NCBI RefSeq assembly: GCF_001546115.1
Contig: NZ_KQ955208.1
Span: 1,764,321-1,828,320, forward strand
Direction of reading: 5' to 3'
Source: Paracoccus aminovorans
Lineage (GTDB): Bacteria > Pseudomonadota > Alphaproteobacteria > Rhodobacterales > Rhodobacteraceae
Length of the DNA stretch: 64,000 nucleotides
This document shows positions 7,657 to 17,045 of the stretch, piece after piece; positions within the stretch are counted from its first letter, which is position 1; every line of letters begins with the position of its first letter. Under the pieces are notes generated by a model that searched no databases, had not been told where the DNA came from, and saw only the letters and a list, made by a program, of their open reading frames with translations. A program made the translations under genes and the position numbers.

Positions 7657-8187
7657 TCAGGGGTAGACGAAGACCGGCACGCCGGGTTGCAGCATGGCGA
7701 AGATCTCTTCGATCTCTTCATCCGTCACCGCGATGCAGCCGGCGGTCCAGTCGCGGCGCTGCTTCACCAGCGCCCGCCCCTCGGGGCCGAGGCCGTGGAT
7801 CATGATGTCGCCGCCGGGGCGCAGGCCCAGCATCGCTGCATGCGCCACGTCCTGCGCCGAAGGGTAAGAGATGCCCAGCGACAGGTGATAGCGGCTGGCC
7901 GGGTTCTTGCGGTCGATGAAATAGACGCCCTCGGGGGTCCTGCCGTCGCCCTCGAACACCTTGGCGCCGACGGGCTGGCTGCCCAGGCCCACGTCGTAGC
8001 TTTTCAGCACCGTCCGGCCCGAGATCAGGTAAAGCTTGCGCTCGCCCTTCTTGACCACGACCTGGGTGACGGGCGGGCCGGAATAGGACTTGAACTTGCT
8101 GGGTGCGGGCTGGCTGCTGTCGCCGCCGCAGCTTGCCAGAAGCGCGATGGATACCACCGCGACCAAAGCGCGTATTGCCTGAATCAT
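7657..8187 (-). CDS. L,D-transpeptidase family lipoprotein (YkuD domain)
   Basis: A 176-residue exported protein that probably forms 3-3 cross-links in peptidoglycan or attaches proteins to it. A short signal peptide (ALVAVVSIALLASC) ends in a lipobox with Cys20, so it should be membrane-anchored. The YkuD domain fills residues about 45-176. The catalytic region is visible as IMIHGLG followed by DWTAGCIAVTDEE, where the Cys is the nucleophile. The ATG at 8187 is chosen over the GTG at 8190 because AGAGGG sits at good spacing. It is a single-gene unit with its own terminator and no evident operon partner. Confidence 0.9.
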   Translation of the reverse strand: MIQAIRALVAVVSIALLASCGGDSSQPAPSKFKSYSGPPVTQVVVKKGERKLYLISGRTVLKSYDVGLGSQPVGAKVFEGDGRTPEGVYFIDRKNPASRYHLSLGISYPSAQDVAHAAMLGLRPGGDIMIHGLGPEGRALVKQRRDWTAGCIAVTDEEIEEIFAMLQPGVPVFVYP

Positions 8188-8252
8188 CACTGCCCTCTGC
8201 GCGCGTTATGCGCCTCGTTTTGCTATGAAATACCACAGAGGTTAAAACTTCG

Positions 8253-9470
8253 CTAGCGTCGGCGGAATTCCGCCACGGTCTCGACATGCGGCGACCAGCG
8301 AAACTGGTCGATGACGAAAAGCCGGGAGATCACCCAGCCGCCCTGGGCGAGAATCCGCGCATCCCTTGCGAAAGTCACCGGATCGCAGCTGACCCAAGCC
8401 AGTTTTGCCGCGCCGATCCGGGCGATTTCACGGGCTTGCGCCTCGGCGCCTGCACGCGGCGGGTCGATCACGATTGCGTCATAGCCCAGCTCGTCGGGCA
8501 GCAGCGGGCGGCGGGACAGGTCGCGCATCTCGGTCGTGATTCGACGCAGGCCGGCGGCGCGGCGGGCGGCGTCCTGCAATGCGGCGAGCGGCGCGGCAAG
8601 GCCCTCGACGGCATGGACCTCGGCGGTCTCGGCCAGCGGCAGGGTGAAGGTGCCGCAGCCGGCGAAGAGGTCGAGCAGGCGGCCGGCGCCGCGGGTGATG
8701 TCGCGCACGGCCGAGAGCAGCGCGGCCTCGCCCTCGGCCGTGGCTTGCAGGAAGCTGCCGGGCGGCGGGACCACCTGGGCGCGGCCCATGACCAGGGCCG
8801 GGGGGCGGCGGGTGATCGGCTGGTCGTTCCAGGTCAGCCGCGCCAGGTCGCCGCGCTCGGCCAGCGCGGCGAGGGCCGAGAACAGCGCCGGGTCCATCGG
8901 CTTGCCGCCGCTGGTGGCGATGTCGAGGCCGGCGGGGGTCTCGGTCACGGTCAGCGACAACTCGCCCGCGCGCGAGGCGCCCGTCACGGTCAGCTCGCGC
9001 AGGAGCGGCAGGGCCGAAAGGATTGCCGGGCGCAGGACGTGGCATTCGGCCAGGTCCACGATCACCTCGGAGGCGCGGGCGTGGAAGCCGACCAGCGCGC
9101 CCTTTTTCGTGCGCCGGCCCGAGAGCACGGCGCGGCGGCGCGAACGGGGTGGCGAGACATGCACGCCGGCGATGGCGGCGGTCAGCCCCTGGGCGCGCAG
9201 GGCCTCGGTCACCACGCCGACCTTCCAGGCCTTCACGAAATCATCCGAGCCGTGCATCAGCGCGCAGCCGCCGCAGGCGCGATAATGCGGGCAGGGCGGC
9301 CGCACCCGGTCGGGCGAGGGCGTCAGGATGCGCGGGGCCGCGATGCGGCCGTCCTGGGCCTCGCCCTCGACGGTTTCGCCGGGCAGGGTCAGGGCGGCCA
9401 GCGCGCGGGCCTCGCCCGAGATGGCGACGCCGTCGCCCTTGCGGCCCAGCCGCGCGATGTCCCAGATCAC
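8253..9470 (-). CDS. class I SAM-dependent RNA methyltransferase (RumA/RlmD-like)
   Basis: A 405-residue enzyme of the RNA m5U methyltransferase family, predicted to methylate uridine C5 in rRNA or tRNA. It has a short TRAM-like N-terminal region, a [4Fe-4S] cysteine set (CPHYRACGGCALMH), a SAM-binding motif (DLFAGCGTFTLPLAE), a DPPRAGA motif and the catalytic Cys loop (WVSCDPVTFARDA). The GTG start at 9468-9470 overlaps the stop of the upstream ABC transporter gene (GTGA), so the two are translationally coupled. The exact target base cannot be told from sequence; RlmD-type 23S sites are the usual guess. Confidence 0.88.
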   Translation of the reverse strand: MIWDIARLGRKGDGVAISGEARALAALTLPGETVEGEAQDGRIAAPRILTPSPDRVRPPCPHYRACGGCALMHGSDDFVKAWKVGVVTEALRAQGLTAAIAGVHVSPPRSRRRAVLSGRRTKKGALVGFHARASEVIVDLAECHVLRPAILSALPLLRELTVTGASRAGELSLTVTETPAGLDIATSGGKPMDPALFSALAALAERGDLARLTWNDQPITRRPPALVMGRAQVVPPPGSFLQATAEGEAALLSAVRDITRGAGRLLDLFAGCGTFTLPLAETAEVHAVEGLAAPLAALQDAARRAAGLRRITTEMRDLSRRPLLPDELGYDAIVIDPPRAGAEAQAREIARIGAAKLAWVSCDPVTFARDARILAQGGWVISRLFVIDQFRWSPHVETVAEFRRR

Positions 9471-11323
9471 TCGGCGGCCTCCGCCGGATCGTCGTCGGTG
9501 CCAAGGAAGCCGCCGGACTGGCGGTTCCAGTAGCGGGCATAGGTGCCGCCGCGGGCCAGCAGCTCGGCATGGCTGCCCTGTTCGACGATGCGGCCGGCCT
9601 CCAGCACCACGATGCGGTCGAGCTCGGCGATGGTCGAGAGGCGGTGGGCGATGGCGAGCACGGTCTTGCCCTGCATGGCGCGCGAGAGTGCCTCCTGCAC
9701 CTGGGCCTCGACCTCGCTGTCGAGTGCGCTGGTCGCCTCGTCCAGCACCAGGATCGGGGCGTTTTTCAGCAGCGCGCGGGCCAGCGCGATGCGCTGGCGC
9801 TGGCCGCCCGAGAGTTTCACCCCGCGTTCGCCCAGATGCGCCTCATAGCCCTTGCGGCCCATGTGGTCCTGCAAGGACAGGATGAAGTCGTGGGCCTCGG
9901 CGGCGCGGGCGGCGGCGATGATCTCGTCCTCGGTGGCGTCGGGGCGGCCGTAAAGGATATTGTCGCGGGCCGAGCGGTTGAACATCGCGGTTTCCTGCGT
10001 GACCATGGCGATGTTGCGGCGCAGGCTTTCCTGGGTCACGTCGCGCAGGTCGTGGCCATCGACGCGGACGGCGCCCTCTTCGACGTCGTAGAGCCGCAAG
10101 AGCAGCGAGACCATGGTGGACTTGCCCGCGCCCGAGGCGCCGACCACGCCCAGCTTCTCGCCCGGGGCGATGTGCAGGTCGAGGTCGCGGATGCCGCCGC
10201 TGCCCGTGTCGCGGCCATAGGCGAAGCTGACATGGTCGTAGTCGATGCGGCCCGCCACCCGGCCCAAGCCCACGGCGCCGGGCTTGTCGGTCAGGGCATG
10301 GGGCGGCGACAGGGTCTTCATGCCGTCCTCGACCTCGCCGATCGAGCCCCAGACGCCCATCAGCGCCATGCTGACCCAGCCGGTCATCTGCGCCAGCCGC
10401 ATCGAGATGGCGCCGGCGGCGGCGATGTCGCCGGCCGTCGCCAGCCCGTCGCGCCACAAAAGCAGCGTGCCGCCGATCAGCACCACCGGCAGGGCGCCGG
10501 CGACGAACATCAGCGAGAAGCGGAACCAGGTCGAGACCCGGCCGAAGTCCAGCGCGCGTTCGCGGAAGCCGGCCATGGCGCCCAAGGCCACGTTTTCTTC
10601 ATGCTCGGCATGGGCGAAGAGCTTCACCGTCTTGATGTTGGTGATGGTGTCGACGACCTGCCCGGTGACCAGCGCCCGGGCCGAGGCGCGGCTGGCCGAG
10701 CGGCTGCGGATGCGCGGCAGGAAGAAGCGGATCAGCGCGACATAGCTCGCGAGCCAGACCAGCATCGCCAGCGCGCCCCAGCCGTCGACCGAGACCAGGA
10801 ACGCCGCCGAGCCCAGGATCGAGGCCAGCGCGAAGGCCACCACGTTGACGAATTCCGAGGCGACGTCGGTCACGGCCCGCGCGGTCTGGGTCTGCTTCTG
10901 CGCGATGCGGCCGGCGAAGTCGTTGTCGAAGAAGGTCACCGAATGGCCCATGGTCCAGCGGTGCAGCCGCGACAGCACCAGCGGGAACAGGTTCGGGCCG
11001 ATGATCACGGACGAGCTGGCCGTCGAAAGCCCGAAGATCGCCGGCCGCACCACCAGGAAGAAGATCACGAAGCCCGCGATCAGCGCGCCCTTGTCGGCCA
11101 GCAGGCTGTCGGGCGTGGTCGTGGTCACCGCGTCGATCACCCAGCCCAGCATCACCGCCGAGACGATGTCGGCGATGCCGCTGAGCGCCGAGGCGACGGC
11201 GGCGATCACCAGCCCCGGCCAGGCGCCCGACAGGCACCAGCGGAAGAAGGCCAGCAGCGTGCGCGGCGGCGGCCCCTCGGCCGGGCGGAAGGCGTCGATC
11301 AGGCGGGCGAAAAGATTGTGCAT
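9467..11323 (-). CDS. ABC transporter, fused permease and ATPase (MsbA-like exporter half)
   Basis: A 618-residue half-transporter: six membrane segments in residues about 30-320 (first FRWCLSGAWPGLVIAAVAS), then a nucleotide-binding domain with Walker A GASGAGKST, signature LSGGQRQR, Walker B ILVLDEATSALD and the H-loop (LAIAHRLST). It probably acts as a homodimer exporting a lipid-like or hydrophobic substrate across the inner membrane. The ATG at 11323 overlaps the cca stop by one base (TGATG), and its own stop overlaps the next gene, so it sits inside a five-gene coupled operon hslO-NUDIX-cca-ABC-RNA methyltransferase. The substrate is not deducible. Confidence 0.9.
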   Translation of the reverse strand: MHNLFARLIDAFRPAEGPPPRTLLAFFRWCLSGAWPGLVIAAVASALSGIADIVSAVMLGWVIDAVTTTTPDSLLADKGALIAGFVIFFLVVRPAIFGLSTASSSVIIGPNLFPLVLSRLHRWTMGHSVTFFDNDFAGRIAQKQTQTARAVTDVASEFVNVVAFALASILGSAAFLVSVDGWGALAMLVWLASYVALIRFFLPRIRSRSASRASARALVTGQVVDTITNIKTVKLFAHAEHEENVALGAMAGFRERALDFGRVSTWFRFSLMFVAGALPVVLIGGTLLLWRDGLATAGDIAAAGAISMRLAQMTGWVSMALMGVWGSIGEVEDGMKTLSPPHALTDKPGAVGLGRVAGRIDYDHVSFAYGRDTGSGGIRDLDLHIAPGEKLGVVGASGAGKSTMVSLLLRLYDVEEGAVRVDGHDLRDVTQESLRRNIAMVTQETAMFNRSARDNILYGRPDATEDEIIAAARAAEAHDFILSLQDHMGRKGYEAHLGERGVKLSGGQRQRIALARALLKNAPILVLDEATSALDSEVEAQVQEALSRAMQGKTVLAIAHRLSTIAELDRIVVLEAGRIVEQGSHAELLARGGTYARYWNRQSGGFLGTDDDPAEAAE

Positions 11324-12483
11324 CAGCTATCCTGTTCCAGGGCGATGCGGCGCAGTTGGTCGCGGCCCAGGGCGAAGTCGTGGTCGATCCAGGCCGTCTC
11401 GGCCCGTTTCAGGGCGGCACCCAGCGCCGGGCCCGACAGATCGGGCATCAGGTCGCGGGCGGCCAGCGGGAATTGCGCCTGGTCGCCCTTGGCGACGGCG
11501 TGGCACCAGCCGAAGGGCGGCGGCTCGCCGCGGGCGGCGCGGATCAGCACCGATTGCGCGGCGGCGCGGCGGCCGAGGCGATAGGCGGCCTCGGGGGCGG
11601 GCAGCGCCAGCGCCTGGGCGATGCGATCCTGTTCGCGCGCCTCGTCGCGCGACAGGCGCAGGGCGGCGCCGGGGTCGTCGGCCGCCAGCAGCGCCAGCCG
11701 GCGCGGCCAGCAGGGCAGGGCGCCGCTGCCGAAGTCATGCTCGGCCGCGACCAGCTCGGCCATGTCGCCGGCATCGGCGCCGGGCAGCACCAGCGGCAGC
11801 ACGCCCGCCTCGGCCATCAGCGCCAGCGCCCGCGACGGGTCGGGCGCGTCCAGCAGCTTGCGCATCTCGTGCCCGATGCGTTCGCGGGAAATCTCGCGCA
11901 AGCCGTCGCGCAGCGCGGCGCAGGCGGCAAGCGCGTGCAGGTCGGCCTCGCGGCCATAGCGGGCGAGGAAGCGATAGAAGCGCAGGATGCGCAGGTAATC
12001 CTCGCGGATGCGGGTCTCGGCGTCGCCGACGAAGCGCAGCCGGCGCCGGGCCAGGTCGGGCAGGCCGCCGACCGGGTCCAGCACCGCGCCTTCGGCGGTG
12101 GCATAAAGCGCGTTCATGGTGAAGTCGCGGCGCTGCGCGTCTTCCTCGATCCGGTCGGAAAAGGCGACCACGGCGCGGCGGCCGAAGGTTTCGACGTCGC
12201 GGCGGAAGCTGGTGACCTCATAGCCACGGCCCTGGGCGACGATGGTGACGGTGCCGTGTTCGATGCCGGTCGGGACGGCGCGCAGCCCGGCGGCCTCGGC
12301 CAGCCGGATCACCTGCTCGGGCCGGGCCGAGGTGGCGAGATCGATGTCGGCGACCGGCTCGCCCAGCAGCGCGTTCCTGACGGCGCCGCCGACCACCAGC
12401 GCCTGCGCCCCCCCGGCCGAGAGCGCGGCCATGACGGCGTGCAGCGCCGGGTCGTCGAGGAAGGGCGCGGTGATGCGGGTCAT
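11323..12483 (-). CDS. cca: CCA tRNA nucleotidyltransferase
   Basis: A 386-residue class II nucleotidyltransferase of the PcnB/Cca group that repairs or adds the 3' CCA of tRNAs. The N-terminal head has the signature LVVGGAVRNALLG and the metal-binding DIDLATSARP. The neck follows with RRDFTMNALYATAEGAVLDP and GGLPDL. The C-terminal half is helical. The length fits the alphaproteobacterial form without an HD phosphohydrolase domain. The ATG at 12483 overlaps the upstream NUDIX stop (ATGA). Whether it does poly(A) addition instead cannot be excluded, but this context usually holds the CCA enzyme. Confidence 0.9.
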   Translation of the reverse strand: MTRITAPFLDDPALHAVMAALSAGGAQALVVGGAVRNALLGEPVADIDLATSARPEQVIRLAEAAGLRAVPTGIEHGTVTIVAQGRGYEVTSFRRDVETFGRRAVVAFSDRIEEDAQRRDFTMNALYATAEGAVLDPVGGLPDLARRRLRFVGDAETRIREDYLRILRFYRFLARYGREADLHALAACAALRDGLREISRERIGHEMRKLLDAPDPSRALALMAEAGVLPLVLPGADAGDMAELVAAEHDFGSGALPCWPRRLALLAADDPGAALRLSRDEAREQDRIAQALALPAPEAAYRLGRRAAAQSVLIRAARGEPPPFGWCHAVAKGDQAQFPLAARDLMPDLSGPALGAALKRAETAWIDHDFALGRDQLRRIALEQDS

Positions 12484-13064
12484 GGGGCGAGCCTTCGGGC
12501 CAGGGAGTGCAGCACGCGGGCGGTGGCGCCCCAGATGTAATAGGGCCCCCAGGGGGCGACGTAATAGTCGCGCCGGGCGCCGCGCCAGATCCGGCCCTCG
12601 ACATGGTAATGCGCCGGGTTCGCGACATGGGCGAAGGGCACGGTGAAGACCTCGTCGACCTCGCCCAGCTCGCGGATCGGGGTGAAGGGGCCGTGCACCA
12701 GCGCCAGAACCGGGGTCATGGCATAGTTGGTGATGGTGCGATGCGGCGGCATGGTGCCCAGCACCTCGACCTGCGCGGGGTCGAGGCCCACCTCCTCATG
12801 CGCCTCGCGCAGGGCGGCGGCGGTCTCGTCGGCATCGGTCGGGTCGACCTTGCCGCCGGGCAGGGCGATCTGGCCGGGGTGGTGGCGCAGGCCCGAGGCG
12901 CGCTTGGTCAGGATCAGCCGGCCGGTTTCGGCGTCGAAGGCGGCGAGCACACCGGCCGGCCGCAGCGGCGCCTCGCCCGGCGGCGCGGCGCCGAAGTCAT
13001 AGTCGGACGAAGGCCCCGTCGTTCCCGACAGGGCCCGCATCAGCTGCTGGCGAATCAGGCTCAA
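12480..13064 (-). CDS. NUDIX hydrolase, CoA pyrophosphatase type
   Basis: A 194-residue hydrolase likely to split CoA or similar diphosphates. The NUDIX box is complete (start GGKVDPTDADETAAALREA, ending HEEVGL), preceded by a UPF0035/CoA-type region (KRASGLRHHPGQIALPGG) typical of NudL-like enzymes. The start is a TTG at 13062-13064 that overlaps the hslO stop (TTGA), fitting the coupled operon; no better ATG lies nearby. The C-terminus (WGPYYIWGATARVLHSLARR) matches the usual end of the family. Confidence 0.88.
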   Translation of the reverse strand: MSLIRQQLMRALSGTTGPSSDYDFGAAPPGEAPLRPAGVLAAFDAETGRLILTKRASGLRHHPGQIALPGGKVDPTDADETAAALREAHEEVGLDPAQVEVLGTMPPHRTITNYAMTPVLALVHGPFTPIRELGEVDEVFTVPFAHVANPAHYHVEGRIWRGARRDYYVAPWGPYYIWGATARVLHSLARRLAP

Positions 13065-14119
13065 TGCGGCGCCCGGTTTTCTGAGGCCCGGTTTTCTGGG
13101 GCCCGGCTTTCGCGGGCGCGGCTTTTCGGCGGCAGCGGCTGGCCCTCGGCATCGACCGTCGCCTCGAAGCCCAGGCTCTTCGGGTCGAATTCGTAATGCG
13201 CGCCGCAGAACTGGCAGTCGGCGGTGACGATGCCCTCCTCGTTCGTCATGTGGCCGATGTCCTTTTGCGAATAGATCGACAGCGTGCCGCGCACCCGTTC
13301 GGCCGTGCAGGAGCAGCCGAAGACCAGGCGCTGCGGTGCGAACGAGGTCGGCTCCTCTTCGTGGAACAGCCGGAAGACCAGGTTCGGCAGCGGCAGCGTG
13401 GCGTCGACCAGCTCGATCGCCTCGACCGTGGCCATCAGCATGGTCGAGCGGGTCCAGTCCTCGGATTGCGCGCCTTGCAGGATGTCGGCGGATTCCAGCG
13501 CCTCGCCCTGGGGTGCGGCGTGGCTGGCGGCGGGCAGGGTTTGCAGCATGACGCCGCCGGCGCGCCAGTGCTCGCCCGCGGTGCCGGGCAGACGGGCGCG
13601 GCCCACGGTCAGCTCGAACCGGGTCGGCAGCTGCTCGGATTGTTCGAAATAGGTCTGGGCGCAGGCGGCGAGCGAGCCGCCCGAGAGCGGCGTCAGGCCC
13701 TGGTAGGGCGTGGTGCCCTCGCCCTGGTCGATGAGCACGGCGAAATAGCCCTGGCCGAGCTGGTCGAAACCCGGGGCCTCGGGGTTCAGCCGCTCGGCGT
13801 CGAAACTGGCCCAGGCGCGCATGCGGGCGGGAGCGCCCGCGGATTCCGGGGCGTAATAATCGGTGGCGAGCGTGCGGATGGCGCCGTTGCCGCGCACCTG
13901 CAGCGAGAGTTTCCAGCGCAGCTTGATGGTCTGGCCGATCAGCGCGGTCAGCGTGGTCAGCTCGGCCAGCATGGCGCTGACCGCGACCGGGTAGTCGTGG
14001 CGCGTCAGGATATGTTCCAGCGTGGCGCCGAGCCGCGCCACGCGGCCGCGCATGCCGGAGCGTTCGAGCTGGAAGGGCAGCACGCTGTCGTCCCAGGAGA
14101 TTTCCTTCGTTTCGGTCAT
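13061..14119 (-). CDS. hslO: Hsp33 redox-regulated chaperone
   Basis: A 352-residue cytoplasmic holdase activated by oxidation. The four zinc-binding cysteines are present as FGCSCTAER and, 30 or so residues later, ADCQFCGAHY. This is the CxC...CxxC switch that opens when disulfides form. The protein is longer than the usual 290-330 residues because of a charged tail (after LPPKSRA) containing a threefold repeat of about five residues (RESRAP, ENRASE, NRAP) encoded by a 15-base tandem repeat. The ATG at 14119 has AAGGA upstream. It is the first gene of the coupled operon that runs down to 8253. Confidence 0.93.
   Translation of the reverse strand: MTETKEISWDDSVLPFQLERSGMRGRVARLGATLEHILTRHDYPVAVSAMLAELTTLTALIGQTIKLRWKLSLQVRGNGAIRTLATDYYAPESAGAPARMRAWASFDAERLNPEAPGFDQLGQGYFAVLIDQGEGTTPYQGLTPLSGGSLAACAQTYFEQSEQLPTRFELTVGRARLPGTAGEHWRAGGVMLQTLPAASHAAPQGEALESADILQGAQSEDWTRSTMLMATVEAIELVDATLPLPNLVFRLFHEEEPTSFAPQRLVFGCSCTAERVRGTLSIYSQKDIGHMTNEEGIVTADCQFCGAHYEFDPKSLGFEATVDAEGQPLPPKSRARESRAPENRASENRAPH
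13072..13116 (-). repeat. three 15-base tandem repeats in the 3' end of hslO
   Basis: Units CCCGGTTTTCTGAGG, CCCGGTTTTCTGGGG and CCCGGCTTTCGCGGG lie head to tail at 13072, 13087 and 13102 (plus-strand reading). They keep the reading frame, so copy number changes would add or remove five residues of the Hsp33 tail. Confidence 0.85.
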
Positions 14120-14206
14120 CCTATGTCCTTCGGAATGCGGATGCGCGGGGCCCGGGGAGGCGGCGCGCTTTGGCCTTCAATATAGGCCCTGTGCGCGAAA
14201 GCCCAA

Positions 14207-14272
14207 GGGGGGCGCTGCCCCCGCCGCGCGTGCCGCGCGGCCCCCCCGGGATATTTGGACAAGAAAGAAAGC
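14207..14272 (+). repeat. modular intergenic element, copy 1
   Basis: Three parts in order: hairpin GGGGGCGCTGCCCCC (14208-14222), a second hairpin CCGCGCG-TGC-CGCGCGG (14224-14240), then a tail CCCGGGATATTTGGAC followed by AAGAAAGAAAG. The same architecture occurs at 18520, 21790 (reversed) and 56988, and a tail alone at 26443. This copy lies between the divergent genes hslO and rpe. Confidence 0.8.
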
Positions 14273-14344
14273 CGGCATTTCGCGCGTGTTGACGGCTGGC
14301 GGGTTGTGGCGGTAACCGGGGCTGGACCTGTGCAGGAGCCCGCC

Positions 14345-15037
14345 ATGACATTCGACCGCAAGATCAAGATCGCGCCCTCCATCCTGTCGGCGGATTTCGC
14401 CGATTTCGGCCGCGAGATCCGCGCCATCGAGGCGGAAGGCGCCGACTGGGTGCATGTCGATGTGATGGACGGGCATTTCGTGCCGAACCTGACCTTCGGC
14501 CCGCCGGCGGTGAAGGCGTTCCGGCCGCATGTGACCGGTTTCATGGACGTGCACCTGATGATCGCGCCGGTCGATCCCTATATCGAGGCCTATGCCGAGG
14601 CCGGCGCCGACATGATCACCGCCCACATCGAGGCCGGGCCGCATCCGCATCGCACCCTGCAGGCGATCCGGGCCACCGGCAAGAAGGCCGGGATCGCGCT
14701 GAACCCCGGCACGCCGGCAGAGGCGGTCGAGTATCTCTTGGACCTGTGCGACATGGTGCTGGTGATGACGGTGAACCCCGGCTTCGGCGGGCAGAAGTTC
14801 ATCCATTCGCAGACGGCCAAGATCGCGCGGCTGCGCGCCATGATCGGCGACCGGCCCATCCATATCCAGGTCGATGGCGGCGTCGATCCGGTCACCGCGC
14901 CGCTGGTCGCGGCGGCGGGGGCGAATGTGCTGGTCGCGGGCTCGGCCGTGTTCAAGGGCGGCTCGGTCGCGGATCCCGCGCCCTATGGCGCCAATATCCG
15001 CGCCATCCGCGAGGCGGCCGAGGCTGCCCGGCGTTGA
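14345..15037 (+). CDS. rpe: ribulose-phosphate 3-epimerase
   Basis: A 230-residue TIM-barrel enzyme interconverting ribulose 5-phosphate and xylulose 5-phosphate in the pentose phosphate or Calvin cycle. Signature motifs are all visible: [14 protein letters not shown] at the start, [12 protein letters not shown] (metal and catalytic Asp), [22 protein letters not shown] and VDGGV. The start at 14345 gives the family's usual N-terminus; the frame is open further upstream into the repeat element but lacks conserved residues. The next gene, waaA, begins inside its stop codon. Confidence 0.97.
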   Translation: MTFDRKIKIAPSILSADFADFGREIRAIEAEGADWVHVDVMDGHFVPNLTFGPPAVKAFRPHVTGFMDVHLMIAPVDPYIEAYAEAGADMITAHIEAGPHPHRTLQAIRATGKKAGIALNPGTPAEAVEYLLDLCDMVLVMTVNPGFGGQKFIHSQTAKIARLRAMIGDRPIHIQVDGGVDPVTAPLVAAAGANVLVAGSAVFKGGSVADPAPYGANIRAIREAAEAARR

Positions 15038-16242
15038 TCTGGCGCGGCGCCTCGGCCTTGGCGGGCGCCGCGCTGGGGCTGGCCGCGCCGCTCGCGGGCG
15101 CGGATTGGCGCGAGCGGCTGGCGCTGGCCGGGCCCGCCGTCGCGCCCGGCGGCATCTGGCTGCATGCGGCGAGCGTCGGTGAGCTGACGTCGGCCCGCGT
15201 GCTGGCCGAGGCGCTGGCGCGCGAGTTTCCCCTGGTGGTGACGACGAACAGCCTGACCGGGCGCGACCTGGCGCGGCGGCTGGGTTATCCCTGCGCGCTG
15301 GCGCCCTTGGACGTGCCGCAGGCGGTGGCGCGCTTTCTGGACCGGGTGCGGCCAAGCGTCCTGGTGACGGTCGAGAACGAGCTTTGGCCGAACCGCTCGG
15401 CCATGGCGGCCGCGCGGGGCGTGGCGCAGGTCGTGGTGGGGGCGCGGATCTCCGAGCGTTCGGCCGCGGCTTGGGCGCGCCTGCCGGGGCTGATCGGGCC
15501 GATGCTGCGCCGGATCGACGCGCTTTCGGCGCAGGATGGCGCCAGCGAGGCGCGGCTGCTGGCGCTGGGGCTGCGGCCGGAGGCGCTGGCGGCGCGGCTG
15601 AGCCTGAAGCTCTTGGCGCCGGCGCAGACCCGGCCGGGGCCGGAGGCGGCGGATCGCGGGCTGGTGGTGCTGGCGGCCTCGACCCATGAGGGCGAGGAAG
15701 CGCTGGTGCTGGACGCCTGGGCCGCCGCGCGCGCAGCCGTTCCGGGGCTGCGGCTGATCCTGGCGCCGCGCCACCCCGAGCGGGGCGATGCCGTGGCCGC
15801 GCTGATCGCGGCGCGGGGCCTCGGTTTTGCCCGGCGCAGCGCGGGCGGAACGGCGGCGGCGGCGCTGCTCTTGGCCGATACATTGGGCGAGATGGCGGGC
15901 TGGTATGCGGCGGCCGGGATCTGCATCACCGGCGGCTCTTTCGTCGATCACGGCGGCCATACGCCCTGGGAGCCGGCGGCCTGGCGCTGCGCCATCCTGC
16001 ATGGCCCGCATGTGGCGAACCAGGCCGAGGCCTATGCGGCGCTGGACGGCGCGGGCGCGGCGCTGGGCTGCGATGCGGCCGCCCTGCCCGGCGTGCTGGC
16101 GGAACTGGCCGGTGACGCCGCCCGACAACGCGGCATGGGCGATGCGGCGCGGGCCTTGCTGCTGGCGCGGGCGGGTGACCCGGCGCCGCTGCTGGCGCGG
16201 ATCCGGCATCTTGCGCAAGGGCGCCGGCATCCTGATATGTGA
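15034..16242 (+). CDS. waaA: 3-deoxy-D-manno-octulosonic acid (Kdo) transferase
   Basis: A 402-residue glycosyltransferase that adds Kdo to lipid A precursor on the cytoplasmic face of the inner membrane. It has the GT30 N-terminal signature ([16 protein letters not shown], with the catalytic Glu region), the TVENELWPN motif, and a C-terminal nucleotide-sugar domain ([18 protein letters not shown]). The start is a TTG at 15034 overlapping the rpe stop (TTGA), as the frame before it is unlike the family. The N-terminal membrane anchor is very short ([13 protein letters not shown]). Pairing with rpe probably reflects shared translation rather than pathway. Confidence 0.92.
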   Translation: MIWRGASALAGAALGLAAPLAGADWRERLALAGPAVAPGGIWLHAASVGELTSARVLAEALAREFPLVVTTNSLTGRDLARRLGYPCALAPLDVPQAVARFLDRVRPSVLVTVENELWPNRSAMAAARGVAQVVVGARISERSAAAWARLPGLIGPMLRRIDALSAQDGASEARLLALGLRPEALAARLSLKLLAPAQTRPGPEAADRGLVVLAASTHEGEEALVLDAWAAARAAVPGLRLILAPRHPERGDAVAALIAARGLGFARRSAGGTAAAALLLADTLGEMAGWYAAAGICITGGSFVDHGGHTPWEPAAWRCAILHGPHVANQAEAYAALDGAGAALGCDAAALPGVLAELAGDAARQRGMGDAARALLLARAGDPAPLLARIRHLAQGRRHPDM

Positions 16243-16259
16243 CAGGGAAAGGACAAGCG

Positions 16260-16676
16260 ATGATCCGATATGCCCTGCGCTGCGACCAAGGCCATGACTT
16301 CGACGGCTGGTTCCGCAACTCCGACGCCTTCGACAGCCTGCTGAGGGCGGGTCAGGTCGCCTGCACGCAATGCGGATCGGTGGCGGTCGAGAAGGCGGTG
16401 ATGGCGCCGCGCGTCGCCAAGGGCGATGACGCGGCCCCGCTGAGCGCGCCCCGCGACCCGCGCGAGGCGGCGCTGGAGGCGATGCGCCGCCATGTCGAGG
16501 CGCATTCCGATTACGTCGGCATGTCCTTTGCCGCCGAGGCCCGCGCCATCCACGAAGGTGCGGCGCCCGAGCGCGCCATCCATGGCGAGGCAAAGCTCGA
16601 GGATGCGAAGAAGCTCATCGAGGATGGCATTCCGGTCGCGCCGCTGCCCTTCCGTGCGCGCCAGCGGGTGAACTGA
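16260..16676 (+). CDS. DUF1178 family protein
   Basis: A 138-residue protein of unknown function, common in alpha- and betaproteobacteria. Its N-terminus (MIRYALRCDQGHDFDGWFRN) and a following CTQCGSVAVEKAVMAP knuckle suggest a small zinc ribbon (Cys9-type with CxxC), then a helical region ending in a basic tail. The ATG at 16260 is favoured by the GGAAAGGAC site; an upstream in-frame ATG would overlap waaA. It may be co-transcribed with rpe and waaA, being 17 bases downstream. Confidence 0.85.
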   Translation: MIRYALRCDQGHDFDGWFRNSDAFDSLLRAGQVACTQCGSVAVEKAVMAPRVAKGDDAAPLSAPRDPREAALEAMRRHVEAHSDYVGMSFAAEARAIHEGAAPERAIHGEAKLEDAKKLIEDGIPVAPLPFRARQRVN

Positions 16677-16694
16677 GCCTCGGGGCGGGTCGAG

Positions 16695-17045
16695 TCAGGG
16701 CGCGCCGAGATAGTCGCGCAGCGCCACGGCATTGTTGTGGTCGCGGTCATGGGCGGCATAAAGCAGCACCACCGGGCCCTCATCGATGATCCGGCGCAGC
16801 GCCTCGACCGGGGCGGGGTTGGCGTCGAGCTCGGCCGCGTAGCGCCGACGGAATTCGGGCCATTTCTGCGGATCGTGGCCGAACCAGTGCCGCAGCGCAT
16901 CCGAGGGCGCGATCTCGCGCAGCCACAGCGCCTCGCCCAGCTTCTGGTGGCTGAGGCCGCGCGGCCAGAGCCGGTCGACGAGGATGCGGCGCCCCTCGTC
17001 CGGGGCGGGCGGATCATAGGCGCGGCGCAGCGAAATCCTTGCCAT
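16695..17045 (-). CDS. DUF488 family protein
   Basis: A 116-residue conserved protein of unknown function. The family core is visible: ILVDRLWPRGLSHQKL, WLREIAPSDALRHWFGHDP, and a C-terminal VVLLYAAHDRDHNNAVALRDYL block. No membrane segment or signal is present, so it is probably cytoplasmic. It converges with the DUF1178 gene, only 18 bases apart, and is transcribed away from the CoA-transferase genes. Nothing around it suggests a role. Confidence 0.88.
   Translation of the reverse strand: MARISLRRAYDPPAPDEGRRILVDRLWPRGLSHQKLGEALWLREIAPSDALRHWFGHDPQKWPEFRRRYAAELDANPAPVEALRRIIDEGPVVLLYAAHDRDHNNAVALRDYLGAP

Noticed and set aside
9023..11584. A very long plus-strand open frame (853 codons) opposite the ABC transporter gene
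   Set aside because: It is Arg/Ala/Gly-rich with no domain, and is the antisense shadow common in high-GC genes. The minus-strand genes carry all family motifs.
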